Translations under genes and position numbers: made by a program | Origin: Verrucomicrobiia bacterium | Lineage (GTDB): Bacteria > Verrucomicrobiota > Verrucomicrobiia > Opitutales > Opitutaceae | Direction of reading: 5' to 3' | NCBI GenBank assembly: GCA_011525695.1 | Contig: WYBX01000070.1 | Span: 1-64,000, forward strand | Length of the DNA: 64,000 bases | Shown here: positions 17,160-25,817 of the stretch, in pieces | How positions within the stretch are numbered: position 1 is the stretch's first letter | Layout of the letters: each line of letters opens with the position of its first letter | The notes under the pieces: generated by a model | Told to the model about the DNA's origin: nothing | Seen by the model: the letters and a program-made list of their open reading frames with translations, nothing else | Database searches by the model: none

Positions 17160-17177
17160 TCTGAGCGGGGGATCGCG

Positions 17178-18227
17178 TTACCGTGCGGGACCCACAGCGA
17201 TCCCCCAAGGTCCCGCCCCGACGCTGATCCGTCGCACTTCCTGGCGGGTTCGTACGTCAATCACCGACACGTCGTCCGACGGCCCATTGGCCGTGAAAAG
17301 CAGCGAGCCGTCCGGACTGAGTGCAATGCCCCACGGGCGGGTGCCAACCCGAATGGTCGCCGCAATTTTCCGGCCCGCCGTATCCAGGATTACCACGCTC
17401 CCGCCCCGGCCGGTGGAAACATAGAGCTCGCGTCCATCTGGCGAAATCGCAGCACCCATCGGCAATGCGGGAGCCGGTACCGAAACCTTCGTCATCAGTC
17501 GATGGGTGCGCGCATTGAGCAGCGCGATGGACCGGCTCGATTCGAGCGGCACATATGCCACGCCACCGTCAGGGGAAAACGCCACGGTCCGCGGCCGGCC
17601 GCCAAGCCGGATCCGCGCAATCTCCTTCGCGGTCCCGGGATGCAGCACGAAAATATCCCCCTCCTCCTCACAGGTGACATAGACCTCGTCGCGAAACGGA
17701 TGAAGCGCCACCCCCTCGGGTTCGCCGGTCACGGCCGCTTCCGCCACCATCCGGCCGGAATTCAATTCCCAGATCGAAGCCGTGGCGATGTCCTCGTTGG
17801 CGACAATCACGTGCCGGCCGTCCCGGCTGAGTGCAAATTCCTCGGGATCGGAACCGACGCGAAGCTGCCGTGCCTTCCGACCGCTGGTCAGGTCGATGAT
17901 GGCGATGCCATCGGCCGACTTGTCGGCGGTCAGGCTCTTGGCCCGCTCGGGATCCGCGCCCGGGCCCATCCGGGGCGAACCACTGGTGGCAACATAAAGG
18001 TGGCGATTGTCGAAAGCGACGTGGATGCCCCGCGGACGTTTCCCGACGGGAATCGTCTCCCGGACCTCGAATGAAGGGGCATCGATGATGGTCACATCGC
18101 CCGAAAGCTCGTTGCTGACATAGATTCGGAACGCGTCCGGTCGCGGCGAACCCTCATCGCTCGCTGGAGCGGAAACCGGCGCCAGGATTGCAAGCAGGCA
18201 TGGAAGTATCCAGGGGTGGGGTCGCAT
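17178..18227 (-). CDS. Exported beta-propeller protein, PQQ-catabolism-associated type
   Basis: 349 residues: a signal peptide (PCLLAILAPVSAPA) followed by seven YVTN-like repeats of about 42 residues. Each repeat runs roughly VIDxxxxxVxxxIxVGxxPxGIAxSPDGxxLYVxN, for example AATIRVGTRPWGIALSPDG and VRRISVGAGPWGIAV. It resembles the propeller proteins found beside PQQ-dependent alcohol dehydrogenase clusters, and it sits convergently 90 bases after the xoxF-caa3 cluster, which supports a link. There are no catalytic residues or haem ligands; a scaffold or sensor role in the periplasm is possible. Alternative: a generic YncE-like protein. Confidence 0.78.
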   Translation of the reverse strand: MRPHPWILPCLLAILAPVSAPASDEGSPRPDAFRIYVSNELSGDVTIIDAPSFEVRETIPVGKRPRGIHVAFDNRHLYVATSGSPRMGPGADPERAKSLTADKSADGIAIIDLTSGRKARQLRVGSDPEEFALSRDGRHVIVANEDIATASIWELNSGRMVAEAAVTGEPEGVALHPFRDEVYVTCEEEGDIFVLHPGTAKEIARIRLGGRPRTVAFSPDGGVAYVPLESSRSIALLNARTHRLMTKVSVPAPALPMGAAISPDGRELYVSTGRGGSVVILDTAGRKIAATIRVGTRPWGIALSPDGSLLFTANGPSDDVSVIDVRTRQEVRRISVGAGPWGIAVGPAR

Positions 18228-18379
18228 CCCATCACCGACACCCGCCGCGGGGATCGGCTCCGGCCAATCGGCGGTGGCAACCGACTTGCGCGAATAGCGC
18301 CGAGGCTCGCCTGCCGCCTCGCAACGAGGGATTGAGCAAATATCTTGTCAGGTTCGGGGTGGAAAAATCCACTCACGGC

Positions 18380-19111
18380 ATGCTGCGCGCCAGCGCGTTT
18401 CTCATTGGTTTTGCCCTGGGCGCCGGAATCGCACCGGCCCGGGCGGATCAGGCTGCCGACATTGCGCGGATCCACGTCGAAGCAATCGGAGGCATGACTC
18501 GGATTCAGGCACTCAGGACGCTGCGGATCAGCGGCAACGTGATCACGGCGAAGGAGCAGTTGCCATTCACGCTGATCGCGGCGCGGCCCAACCGGGTGCG
18601 GACCGAAACCCAGCTTGGCGGACGAGTGATCGTGCAGGCGTCGGACGGGGTGGCGCCTCCATGGACGCTCGACCCGGCAAATTCACCGGCGCGGACCGAG
18701 CGGATGGCCCCGGCCGAGGCGGAGCTGTTCCTGTTCGACGCCGACTTTGACGATCCGCTCGTGGGCTGGGAGGAGAGGGGATACCGACTCGAATATGCCG
18801 GCGAGGCGGACATGGGCGGGCGCAAGCTCGTCCGGCTGCTCGTGGTGCGCTCGCTCACGGAAAACATCTTCGTGTTGCTGGATCCTCGCACCTACCTCCT
18901 GGCCTTCCGGCTGCAGCAGCTCTCGGCCGATGGCAGTCGCCGCGAGGTGGTCAGCCGCTATGGCGACCACCGGCCAGTCGCCGGCGTGCTGCTGCCGCAT
19001 GAAGTGACGGTCTTCATCAACGGCCGGCTGTCCCAGCAGGCCACGTTCGAACGGATTGAAGCCAATCCGGTGCTGCCCCGGGACATCTTTCAGCCGCCGA
19101 CCGGCCCGTGA
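18380..19111 (+). CDS. Exported protein of unknown function, possibly LolA/LolB-like fold
   Basis: 243 residues. A signal peptide (LIGFALGAGIAPARA) is followed by IARIHVEAIGGMTRIQALRTLRISG. This opening, and the later run of antiparallel strands (LFDADFDDP, YRLEYAGEADMGGRKLVRLLV, NIFVLLDPRTYLL, GVLLPHEVTVFING), resembles outer-membrane lipoprotein-sorting-like proteins in which GGxxxxxxLxTLRxxG recurs. The assignment is by general resemblance only. It is divergent from the propeller gene across 152 bases. Its stop lies eight bases from the stop of the convergent receiver-domain gene. Confidence 0.7.
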   Translation: MLRASAFLIGFALGAGIAPARADQAADIARIHVEAIGGMTRIQALRTLRISGNVITAKEQLPFTLIAARPNRVRTETQLGGRVIVQASDGVAPPWTLDPANSPARTERMAPAEAELFLFDADFDDPLVGWEERGYRLEYAGEADMGGRKLVRLLVVRSLTENIFVLLDPRTYLLAFRLQQLSADGSRREVVSRYGDHRPVAGVLLPHEVTVFINGRLSQQATFERIEANPVLPRDIFQPPTGP

Positions 19112-19119
19112 GCCTGCAA

Positions 19120-19596
19120 TCAGTGCGGGCCGGCATCGCCGCCGCCGGCAGGATTCGGACTGCCGGGCGATCGTTCGGCGCGCTTCAAACCGGCGCGCAG
19201 CTGCTTTCGGGCCGCCTCCGTCTTGATCGCGTAATCCACGGCCTGTTCGAAACTGTCCGGCTTGAAGTCCTGCTTGCAGATGAAGTCGGCCGCCCCGCTC
19301 TCCATGGCGGCAAGATCGATTTCCTCGCGGCTGTCTCCGGTGAGGAGGATAATCGGCGTGGGACATTCGCGCGCCTTGGCATTGCGCAGCAGTTCCAGCC
19401 CGTCACCATCTCCCAGTCGGTAATCCAGCAGGCAGAGCGCGTAGTTGCCGGTCAGGAGCCGTTCGAGCCCCCCGGCGTAGTCGGGCGCATGCTCCAGCGT
19501 GTAGGCCGTGCCGCGGAACGCCCCCACGAGCATGCCAATGAGCTGGGCCACCAGCGGATCGTCATCAATCAAGAGGATTTTGGGCGCAGGCTCCAT
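19120..19596 (-). CDS. Stand-alone response-regulator receiver protein
   Basis: 158-residue protein made almost entirely of a CheY-like receiver domain. Features are the acidic cluster LLIDDDP, the phospho-accepting Asp in CLLDYRLGDGDG, the Thr in ILLTGDS and the Lys in FICKQDF. The C-terminal ~35 residues are a charged helix and a Pro/Gly-rich tail with no output domain. No histidine kinase is adjacent, so its partner is unknown. The start used is ATG; a GTG two codons earlier is equally possible. Confidence 0.85.
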   Translation of the reverse strand: MEPAPKILLIDDDPLVAQLIGMLVGAFRGTAYTLEHAPDYAGGLERLLTGNYALCLLDYRLGDGDGLELLRNAKARECPTPIILLTGDSREEIDLAAMESGAADFICKQDFKPDSFEQAVDYAIKTEAARKQLRAGLKRAERSPGSPNPAGGGDAGPH

Positions 19597-19676
19597 CCGC
19601 ACACCCTTAGGCGCCAGCGGCCCGCGAATCGAGAAAAAGCACCGCGGCCGGCCGTGGTTTCACGTGGCCGCCATTG

Positions 19677-19710
19677 CCACTCATATACCATGATCATGGT
19701 ACATGAGTGG
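19677..19710. repeat. 34-base near-perfect palindrome
   Basis: The arm CCACTCATATACCATGAT is followed directly by its complement with a single mismatch (ATCATGGTACATGAGTGG), then TTTT. It is AT-richer than its surroundings and lies in the 262-base gap upstream of both the receiver gene (minus) and the ankyrin gene (plus). It could be an operator or a hairpin. Nothing else in the gap is recognisable. Confidence 0.55.
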
Positions 19711-19858
19711 TTTTAAGTGCTTCGCCGGCATTGACGGGGCGATGCTGGGCGAGAATGCTACCGACCTCGGGCACCACACCGCGGACCGTTTTTCCGGCTG
19801 ATCTGCGAAGGCGCGCTTGTCGCGGGCGTCCACCCGCCCATGGTGTGAGCACGTCCCC

Positions 19859-20554
19859 ATGAATATCCTCGCCTGTACCCGCCGCCCGGCTCGGTTGCTC
19901 TCCCTGCTCGTCGTCTACGCCGTCGCGACCGTGCCCGGTTCGCTCATGGCTGCCGACGGAGCGGCGCCGAAGGAGGATCCGGTTTACGCCACGATCGAGG
20001 AGGCAATCGCCCGCGGCGATGCCGCCGACGTGAAGCGCCATTTGGACCGCGATCCGGCCGTCGTGCAGGGCAATCCCGAGGCCGCGATGACTCCGCTGCA
20101 GGCGGCGATCCTGCGGCGGAAGACCGACATCGCCCTGCTGCTGCTCCAGCAGGGGGCGGATGTCGAGGCGGCCGACAAATCCGGGCGGACACCGCTGCAC
20201 TTGGCGGTGGAGCGGAACGACCCCCAACTCGTGAAGGAACTGCTGCGGCGGAAGGCGGAGACCATGAAACGGGATCGGATCGGATGGACGCCGCTGCACC
20301 ACGCCGCGGCCAAGACCCGGCTCGATATTGCGCGGCTGCTGCTCGAGGCCGGCGCCGATCCAAATTTCCTGAGCGAACTGGGCGGCACGGCTCTCCATGA
20401 GGCGGCCGCCGCGGGCAACCTGGAAATGGTGGAGCTCCTGCTGGCCCATGGCGTCGATCCCAAGGTACGATCGAAGCCCGGCGTCACCGCGCTGGATCTC
20501 GCCCGCGAATACAAGCATCCCGAAGTCGTGGCGCTGCTCGAGAAGCGATCGTAA
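19859..20554 (+). CDS. Exported ankyrin-repeat protein
   Basis: 231 residues. A signal peptide (RLLSLLVVYAVATVPGSLMA) is followed by five or so ankyrin repeats with the usual TPLHxAxxxxxxxxVxxLLxxGADxxxxDxxGxT pattern, seen at MTPLQAAILRRKTDIALLLL, TPLHLAVERNDPQLVKELL, TPLHHAAAKTRLDIARLLL and TALHEAAAAGNLEMVELLL. It is probably a periplasmic protein-interaction module. It is convergent with dnaE2 across 203 bases, and no partner gene is evident. The start gives a well-formed signal peptide; a small upstream extension in frame is unlikely to be used. Confidence 0.88.
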   Translation: MNILACTRRPARLLSLLVVYAVATVPGSLMAADGAAPKEDPVYATIEEAIARGDAADVKRHLDRDPAVVQGNPEAAMTPLQAAILRRKTDIALLLLQQGADVEAADKSGRTPLHLAVERNDPQLVKELLRRKAETMKRDRIGWTPLHHAAAKTRLDIARLLLEAGADPNFLSELGGTALHEAAAAGNLEMVELLLAHGVDPKVRSKPGVTALDLAREYKHPEVVALLEKRS

Positions 20555-20648
20555 GGGCGCCTCACGCCGGGGCGGCTTGTCCTCCGGCATGGGGCGTGCA
20601 GGTCCTCCCGAGGGCGATTGGCGTTTGTTACCCCGGATGAGGGGGAAG

Positions 20649-20678
20649 GATTTCATGTCGCAGCTGCGACATGAAATC
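20649..20678. repeat. 30-base perfect palindrome (CATGTCGCAG/CTGCGACATG family)
   Basis: GATTTCATGTCGCAG is followed at once by its exact complement CTGCGACATGAAATC. It sits between the convergent ankyrin and dnaE2 genes. A two-mismatch copy lies at 46910-46939 and a related, longer palindrome at 35984-36023. Confidence 0.75.
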
Positions 20679-20757
20679 GCATCTGGATCCTCGTGGCGTG
20701 CCCGACTGCGGCGGCCGGGTTCAAGTGCATGCCGGAGCGGATTGCGGGCCACGGCCA

Positions 20758-23700
20758 CTACCGAAAATCATGGGAAGCCTGCGCGGGCACCATCGCCTCG
20801 GCCAGCGCGGTGATCTTTTCCGCCCGGACATGGATCACGCCGTGCTGGTTCTGCAGCTTCCCGGTGATCCGCAGGGCCGGTTCCTGCGTGATGACGAGTC
20901 GCTGGCGCTCGAAGAGCGACGGGACCACGATGATGTTGGCGATCCCGGTCTCATCCTCGAGGCTGATGAAGACAAAGCCCTTGGCGGTGCCGGGCCGCTG
21001 GCGACAGATGACCGACCCTGCGATCGTCACGCGCTCGCCGTCCTTTGCCAGCACCAGATCGGCCGCACGCCAGGCATCCGAGAGCCGCGGCCGCGCAAGG
21101 GCCATCGGATGAATGCCGGTCGTGAGTTCCAGACCGGTGAAATCGGCCCGGAGCCGCTCCGGCAGCGTCATGGGAGCAAGCGGGGAGGGGGCCCCGCCAT
21201 CCGCCGCAAGCCTGAATGAGGCCATCCCAACTGCCGGGGTGGCCCGGCGGGAATCCGCTGGATTACAATCCACCGGGCCTTCAGTGCCACAGCCGGGAGC
21301 TGGCCGGGAACCAGCGACACCGCCGGCACCCGAATCCCGCCATCTCGCGGGGGCCGGACCGTCAACGCCGGCCTGCCGGAAAAGCGTCTCGTGTTCCGAC
21401 CACGCCGCCTCGATTTGCCAGAGCGCGGCGCGACGATGGCCGGCCAACCCGTTCAGGGCACCCACGGCGGCGAGCGCACGCCGCTCGACCGAGGAAAAAT
21501 TCGTCCGCCGGAGGAAATCGTCGATCGATTCGAACGGTCGTTCCGCCCGTGTGGCGAGCATTTGCCGGGCGTTTGCCTGGTGCAGCCCCTTCACATAACG
21601 CAGCCCGATCCGAATCGTGTCGGCCCCCTCGACGGTGCAATCCCAGTCGGATCGCTCGACGCAGACCGGCCGGGCCTGGAGTCCGTGCCGCCGTCCATCC
21701 TGCAGGATGGTGGCGGGCGAGTAGAATCCCATCGGCTGGTTGTTGAGCAGGCTCGCGGTGAACTCGGCCGGGCGGTGGACCTTGAGCCAGGTGCTGGCAT
21801 AGGCGAGGAGGGCGAAGCTCAGCGCGTGCGATTCCGGAAACCCGTATGCGGCGAAGGAGAGCGCCGATTCGCTGACCTTCTGCACCACGGCCTCATTGTG
21901 CCCCTTCCGGCGCAGCGCGGCGCACAACCCGGCAAGCGCCTTCTGCAACCGGCCGTTGCCCTTCGTGAACCCCATCGCACGCCGCAGCTCCTCGGCCTGG
22001 CCGCCGCTGAAATCGGCCAGCTTCATCGCCAGCTCCAGCATCTGCTCCTGAAACAGGATCACGCCCATCGTCCGGCTGAGGATCGGCCGGACAATCGCCT
22101 CGACCGAGGGATCGATCCAGTCCGGCTCCTCGAGCCGGTTGCGCCGCCGGATCAGTGGATGCGCCAGGTTCCCGACGATGGGGCCGGGGCGGACAATCGC
22201 GACCTGCATTGCCACGTCGTAAAAGCAGGCCGGGTGCATCCGTGGCAGCGAGGCCATCTGGGCGCGGCTCTCAATCTGGAACACGCCCACGGTGTCGGCC
22301 TGCTGCATCGCCGCGAAGGTCGCCGGATCGTCCTGCGGAATCGTATACAACTCCAGCGGGGTCCCGCGGGCCCGGCACAGCGCCAGCGTCTCCTGCAGCA
22401 CCGCCATCATCCCCAGACCGAGGAAATCGACCTTCACGATCCCGAGGTCCTCGCAGTCGTCCTTGTCCCACTGCACGACGACCCGCCCCGGCATGCTCGC
22501 GTTCTCCAGCGGCACGATGCGGTCGAGCTGGCCCTGGCAGATGACCATGCCGCCGCTGTGCTGCCCAAGGTGGCGCGGCAGGCCGTGGATCTGGTGATAG
22601 AGTCGGACCATGGCCGCGGCGCGCGGGTGCCGGCCGGCAATGCCGGCCATCGCCAGCTGATCCTGCAGCTCGAGCGTCTCCGGGAAGTCGCCATTGGCAT
22701 AAAGGCTGGAGAACCGGTTCAGCGCGTCATCGCCGAAGCCCAGGACCTTGCCGATCTCGCGGACCGCGCTGCGGCCGCGGTAGGTGATGACGTTGGCGGT
22801 CATGGCCGCCCCCCGGGGGGCATACGCCTCGTAGACGCGCTGCAGGATCTTCTCCCGCCGATCCCCGCTGGGCAGATCGAGATCGATGTCGGGCCACGAG
22901 GGGTGGCCGTCGCGCCCCACGCGGCCCTCGCTCAGAAAACGCTCGAACAGCAGGTCGTGCTTGATCGGATCGACGGCCGTGATGCCGAGGGCGTAGCAGA
23001 CCACGCTGTTGGCGGCGCTGCCCCGGCCCTGGGCCAGGATGTCATGGGCGCGGGCGAATTCGCAGATGTCCCAAACGATCAGGAAATAGCCGCAGAACCC
23101 CAGCTTCGTGATCAACGCGAGCTCCTTCTCGATCTGGCGGGTGACGCGGGGCTCCAGCCGGCCATAGCGGCGGCGGGCGCCCGCGTAGGTGACCTCGCGC
23201 AGGAAGACCGGCATGGGCTCGCCGTGCGGGGTGGTGTAAGTGGGAAATTGATACCCCAGCTGTTCCAGGGTGAATTCGATCCGCTCCTCGAGCCGGACGC
23301 TGTTCGCCACCGCCTCGGGCAGATCGGCGAACAGCTGCGCCAGGTGCGCGGCGGACTTCACGTGCCGTTCGGAGTTGAGGGCGAGCTGGCGGCCGGCGGC
23401 ATCGAGGGTGGTGTGCAGCCGCAGGCAGGTGAACACGTCGGCGGCGCAGCGCTGCGCCGGCACGGCGTAGTTCACCCCGCCGGTCGCCAGCAGCGGGAGC
23501 CCGTGCGCGGCTGCCAGGTCGCGCAGGCAGCCGATCGCGGCCTCCTCCCCCCGCTGGCGGTGACGCTGCACCTCGACGTAGAGGTGATCACGACCGAAGA
23601 TGGCCTGGAGCCGGCGCAACGCATCCCCGGCGGCGGTGGGACCGCCGGCCTGCCAGGCGCGGCGCACCGGGCCGTCCTCGTCGCCGGTAAGCGCCACCAG

Positions 23701-24117
23701 TCCCCCGGCATGCCGGGCGAGTTCATCCCAGGTGGCAAAGCAGGGGCGCTTGCGATCCGCGGGGGTCGGGCCGGGCTCCGGGTCTGCCCGGTCGGGGCGG
23801 ACGGACAGCGGGAGACGTGGCGTGAGCTTGGCCTCCGTGATCAGCTGGCAGAGATTCTGATAACCGGTCCGCGAGGTTGCGATCAACGGCACGACCGAGC
23901 CATCGATCATCGTCACCTCGGCGCCGACGCGGGCGCGCAGCCCCTCCTCCCGCGCCCGGCCAAAGAACCGCGGCGCGCCGGACACCCCATCCCGATCGAG
24001 CAGCGCCATTGCGGGCAGCCCCGCGGCGCTGGCGGCCGACACGAGATCCTCCGGATTCGCGGAACCGCGCAGGAAACTGAAGGCGCTGCGGGCATGGAGT
24101 TCAACGTAGGCGGGCAT
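20758..24117 (-). CDS. dnaE2: Error-prone DNA polymerase III alpha subunit (DnaE2/ImuC)
   Basis: 1119-residue C-family polymerase that carries out mutagenic bypass of DNA lesions. Domains in order: N-terminal PHP domain (YVELHARSAFSFLRGSANPEDLV), catalytic palm with the acidic pair in PDIDLDLPSGDR, fingers, helix-hairpin-helix region near 850-870 and a C-terminal OB fold (VTIAGSVICRQRPGTAKGFVF), ending without a tau-binding tail as expected for DnaE2. The start follows GGGGAGAAGG-type sequence shared with another leader at 52400. It lies 41 bases after imuB in the lexA-imuA-imuB-dnaE2 order, so it is expected to be SOS-induced. Confidence 0.96.
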   Translation of the reverse strand: MPAYVELHARSAFSFLRGSANPEDLVSAASAAGLPAMALLDRDGVSGAPRFFGRAREEGLRARVGAEVTMIDGSVVPLIATSRTGYQNLCQLITEAKLTPRLPLSVRPDRADPEPGPTPADRKRPCFATWDELARHAGGLVALTGDEDGPVRRAWQAGGPTAAGDALRRLQAIFGRDHLYVEVQRHRQRGEEAAIGCLRDLAAAHGLPLLATGGVNYAVPAQRCAADVFTCLRLHTTLDAAGRQLALNSERHVKSAAHLAQLFADLPEAVANSVRLEERIEFTLEQLGYQFPTYTTPHGEPMPVFLREVTYAGARRRYGRLEPRVTRQIEKELALITKLGFCGYFLIVWDICEFARAHDILAQGRGSAANSVVCYALGITAVDPIKHDLLFERFLSEGRVGRDGHPSWPDIDLDLPSGDRREKILQRVYEAYAPRGAAMTANVITYRGRSAVREIGKVLGFGDDALNRFSSLYANGDFPETLELQDQLAMAGIAGRHPRAAAMVRLYHQIHGLPRHLGQHSGGMVICQGQLDRIVPLENASMPGRVVVQWDKDDCEDLGIVKVDFLGLGMMAVLQETLALCRARGTPLELYTIPQDDPATFAAMQQADTVGVFQIESRAQMASLPRMHPACFYDVAMQVAIVRPGPIVGNLAHPLIRRRNRLEEPDWIDPSVEAIVRPILSRTMGVILFQEQMLELAMKLADFSGGQAEELRRAMGFTKGNGRLQKALAGLCAALRRKGHNEAVVQKVSESALSFAAYGFPESHALSFALLAYASTWLKVHRPAEFTASLLNNQPMGFYSPATILQDGRRHGLQARPVCVERSDWDCTVEGADTIRIGLRYVKGLHQANARQMLATRAERPFESIDDFLRRTNFSSVERRALAAVGALNGLAGHRRAALWQIEAAWSEHETLFRQAGVDGPAPARWRDSGAGGVAGSRPAPGCGTEGPVDCNPADSRRATPAVGMASFRLAADGGAPSPLAPMTLPERLRADFTGLELTTGIHPMALARPRLSDAWRAADLVLAKDGERVTIAGSVICRQRPGTAKGFVFISLEDETGIANIIVVPSLFERQRLVITQEPALRITGKLQNQHGVIHVRAEKITALAEAMVPAQASHDFR

Positions 24118-24141
24118 GGGGAGAAGGATTGAAGAGAAAGA
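24118..24141. repeat. 24-base purine-rich repeat, copy 1
   Basis: All but the central TT pair of this stretch is purine; its core is GGAGAAGGATTGAAGAG. All 24 bases recur exactly at 52400-52423, upstream of another minus-strand gene. A related GAGAAAGA tract continues to about 24156 and larger relatives lie at 62433-62522. Here it sits in the dnaE2 leader. Confidence 0.7.
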
Positions 24142-24158
24142 GGGAGGAGAAAGATTGG

Positions 24159-25739
24159 TCAGTCATACTCCCCCTCGATGAACCAGGCCTCGCCCGTCTG
24201 GATCAGCCGGTAGAGCCCGCCGGCGGCGAGCTCGATGTCGTATTCAATCCGCTCCCACGCGCGATCCGGCTCCCACCAGTCGCCGCTGCCCCGCCAGGGA
24301 CCGTGGATTTCCGCAATCGCGCCATGGAAGCGGGAGGTGTGAAGATAGATCGGCTGGCGGCCGGGCGGGGCAAACTCGAGCGTGGCGGCCAGCGGCGGCC
24401 GGAATCGGCGCAGTGGCAGCCCGCGCGGCGGATGCACCGGCGGCGGAGGCGGCAGGGGGACCACCGGCGCCGGGGTGACGAGGCGGACGGCATCGGGCCG
24501 GTGCGTGGGTTCGCACTCCGGCGTGCCCACGCGTCCCGCGCCCACCAGCGCACTCACCCGCGCCAGGGTCTCGGCAAACCCGTGCGGATCGCGCAGCCCG
24601 GTGTCGAACAGGCCCTGCTGGCGCACCAGCGGGCGCGTGGGCATGAGCCGGAGCGCCACCGCCGAGATCGACGCCGCGGTTTGCAGCGATTCCAGGTGGG
24701 TGTGGAGCGTGCGGAAGAGGATATCCACGTCCGCCGTCGGCTCGGGCAGCCGGAAGCCACGGACATGGCGGGTGCCGTCACCCAGCGAAAGCGTGAGCTC
24801 GAGTTCGGCGGCGACCAGCTGGGCGGTGCGAAGCTCGAGCGCGAGCCGGTCGAGAAACCGGCGGAGGCTGAAGAGCAGTGGCTCGAGCGACTCGACCTCA
24901 TCCTCGAATTCCCGCATCGCGGAAAAATCGCGTGTGGCCGTGACCTGACGCAGTGGCCGGGGATCACCACCCCGGGCGCGATCCCAGAGCGCAAGCCCGT
25001 CGGGGCCCAGCCGGCGGCCGACATCGTCCCGCGGCAGCGCCGTGAGTTCGCCGAGCGTACGCACACCCCATTGGGCGAGGATGCCGGCGAGTTCGGGGGA
25101 GGGATCCGCCGCGGCAAGCGGGAGCGGCGCGAGAAAGGCGGGGGCATCGGTGACGCGGAGGAGGCGGTGCGATGGCTCGTCCTGCTCGCTCCTCTCCGGC
25201 GCGGCTTCTGCCACGCACGAGGCGGAGAAAAGATCCTCCGGGGGTGAGAACGCTGGCGGGAACGAGGACCGGGCAGGCTCCTCCGCGGCCGCGCGGGCGG
25301 CATACAGGGCGAGCAGGGGAGTGCGGCCGATGCCGGCGGTGGCCGGGAGCCCGAGCCGTGTCAGTTCCCGGGCCGCCATGGCTGCGGCTGGCTCGAGCCT
25401 GGCGGGATCCACGCCCTTCAGATCGACGGTGCAGACGCCGGGTGCCGTGTCCTCGATTGCGGGCGACAGGGTGAAGCCAACCGCGAACAAGGCGGCCCGC
25501 GCCTCCGCCTCGGCACCGGCCACGGAGGTGCGAATGACGAGTTGCGGGCAGCGGGCCATGGCCTGCGGGGCAGACATGCCGGGCTCGACGCCGTGGGCGC
25601 GGGCCCCGGGATTGGCGGAAAGCACGATGGACTTTTGGCGCGCGGGAGTGAAAAGCGCCGCCGGCCGGCCGGTCGTGCCGGGTTCCGCGCGCAGCACGGC
25701 GTGCAGGGCAAAATCGGCAATGTACAAGACGGCGAACAT
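24159..25739 (-). CDS. imuB: ImuB, catalytically inactive Y-family polymerase-like protein
   Basis: 526 residues. The Y-family fold begins LYIADFALHAVLR where active polymerases have DxDxFFxSVE, so the metal-binding acids are absent, as in known ImuB proteins. Later parts match the thumb and little finger (GVRTLGELTALPRDDVGRRLG and EFEDEVESLEPLLFSLRRFLDRL). A beta-clamp-binding motif QQGLF lies at 374-378. A Pro-rich segment follows (PVVPLPPPPPVHPPRG), then a C-terminal domain of about 90 residues ending WFIEGEYD. ImuB acts as the hub that brings DnaE2 and ImuA to the clamp. It lies 41 bases before dnaE2 and 78 after imuA. Confidence 0.93.
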   Translation of the reverse strand: MFAVLYIADFALHAVLRAEPGTTGRPAALFTPARQKSIVLSANPGARAHGVEPGMSAPQAMARCPQLVIRTSVAGAEAEARAALFAVGFTLSPAIEDTAPGVCTVDLKGVDPARLEPAAAMAARELTRLGLPATAGIGRTPLLALYAARAAAEEPARSSFPPAFSPPEDLFSASCVAEAAPERSEQDEPSHRLLRVTDAPAFLAPLPLAAADPSPELAGILAQWGVRTLGELTALPRDDVGRRLGPDGLALWDRARGGDPRPLRQVTATRDFSAMREFEDEVESLEPLLFSLRRFLDRLALELRTAQLVAAELELTLSLGDGTRHVRGFRLPEPTADVDILFRTLHTHLESLQTAASISAVALRLMPTRPLVRQQGLFDTGLRDPHGFAETLARVSALVGAGRVGTPECEPTHRPDAVRLVTPAPVVPLPPPPPVHPPRGLPLRRFRPPLAATLEFAPPGRQPIYLHTSRFHGAIAEIHGPWRGSGDWWEPDRAWERIEYDIELAAGGLYRLIQTGEAWFIEGEYD

Positions 25740-25750
25740 GCGCGAACAGA

Positions 25751-25813
25751 GGACTAAGGACCGAGGACTAAGGACTAAGGACCGAGGACTAAGGACTAAG
25801 GACCGAGGACGGA
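25751..25813. repeat. Three tandem copies of a 21-base repeat between imuA and imuB
   Basis: The unit GGACTAAGGACCG+AGGACTAA occurs at 25751-25771 and 25772-25792, then at 25793-25813 with changes in the last three bases. It fills almost the whole imuA-imuB gap. The unit itself is built from shorter GGACTAA/GGACCGA steps. Copy number is likely to vary between strains. Confidence 0.85.
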
Positions 25814-25817
25814 GGCG

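Noticed and set aside
21391..24132. A 913-codon open frame on the plus strand
   Set aside because: It is entirely antisense to dnaE2, whose motifs are clear. High GC removes stop codons from the opposite strand; the translation has no domain.
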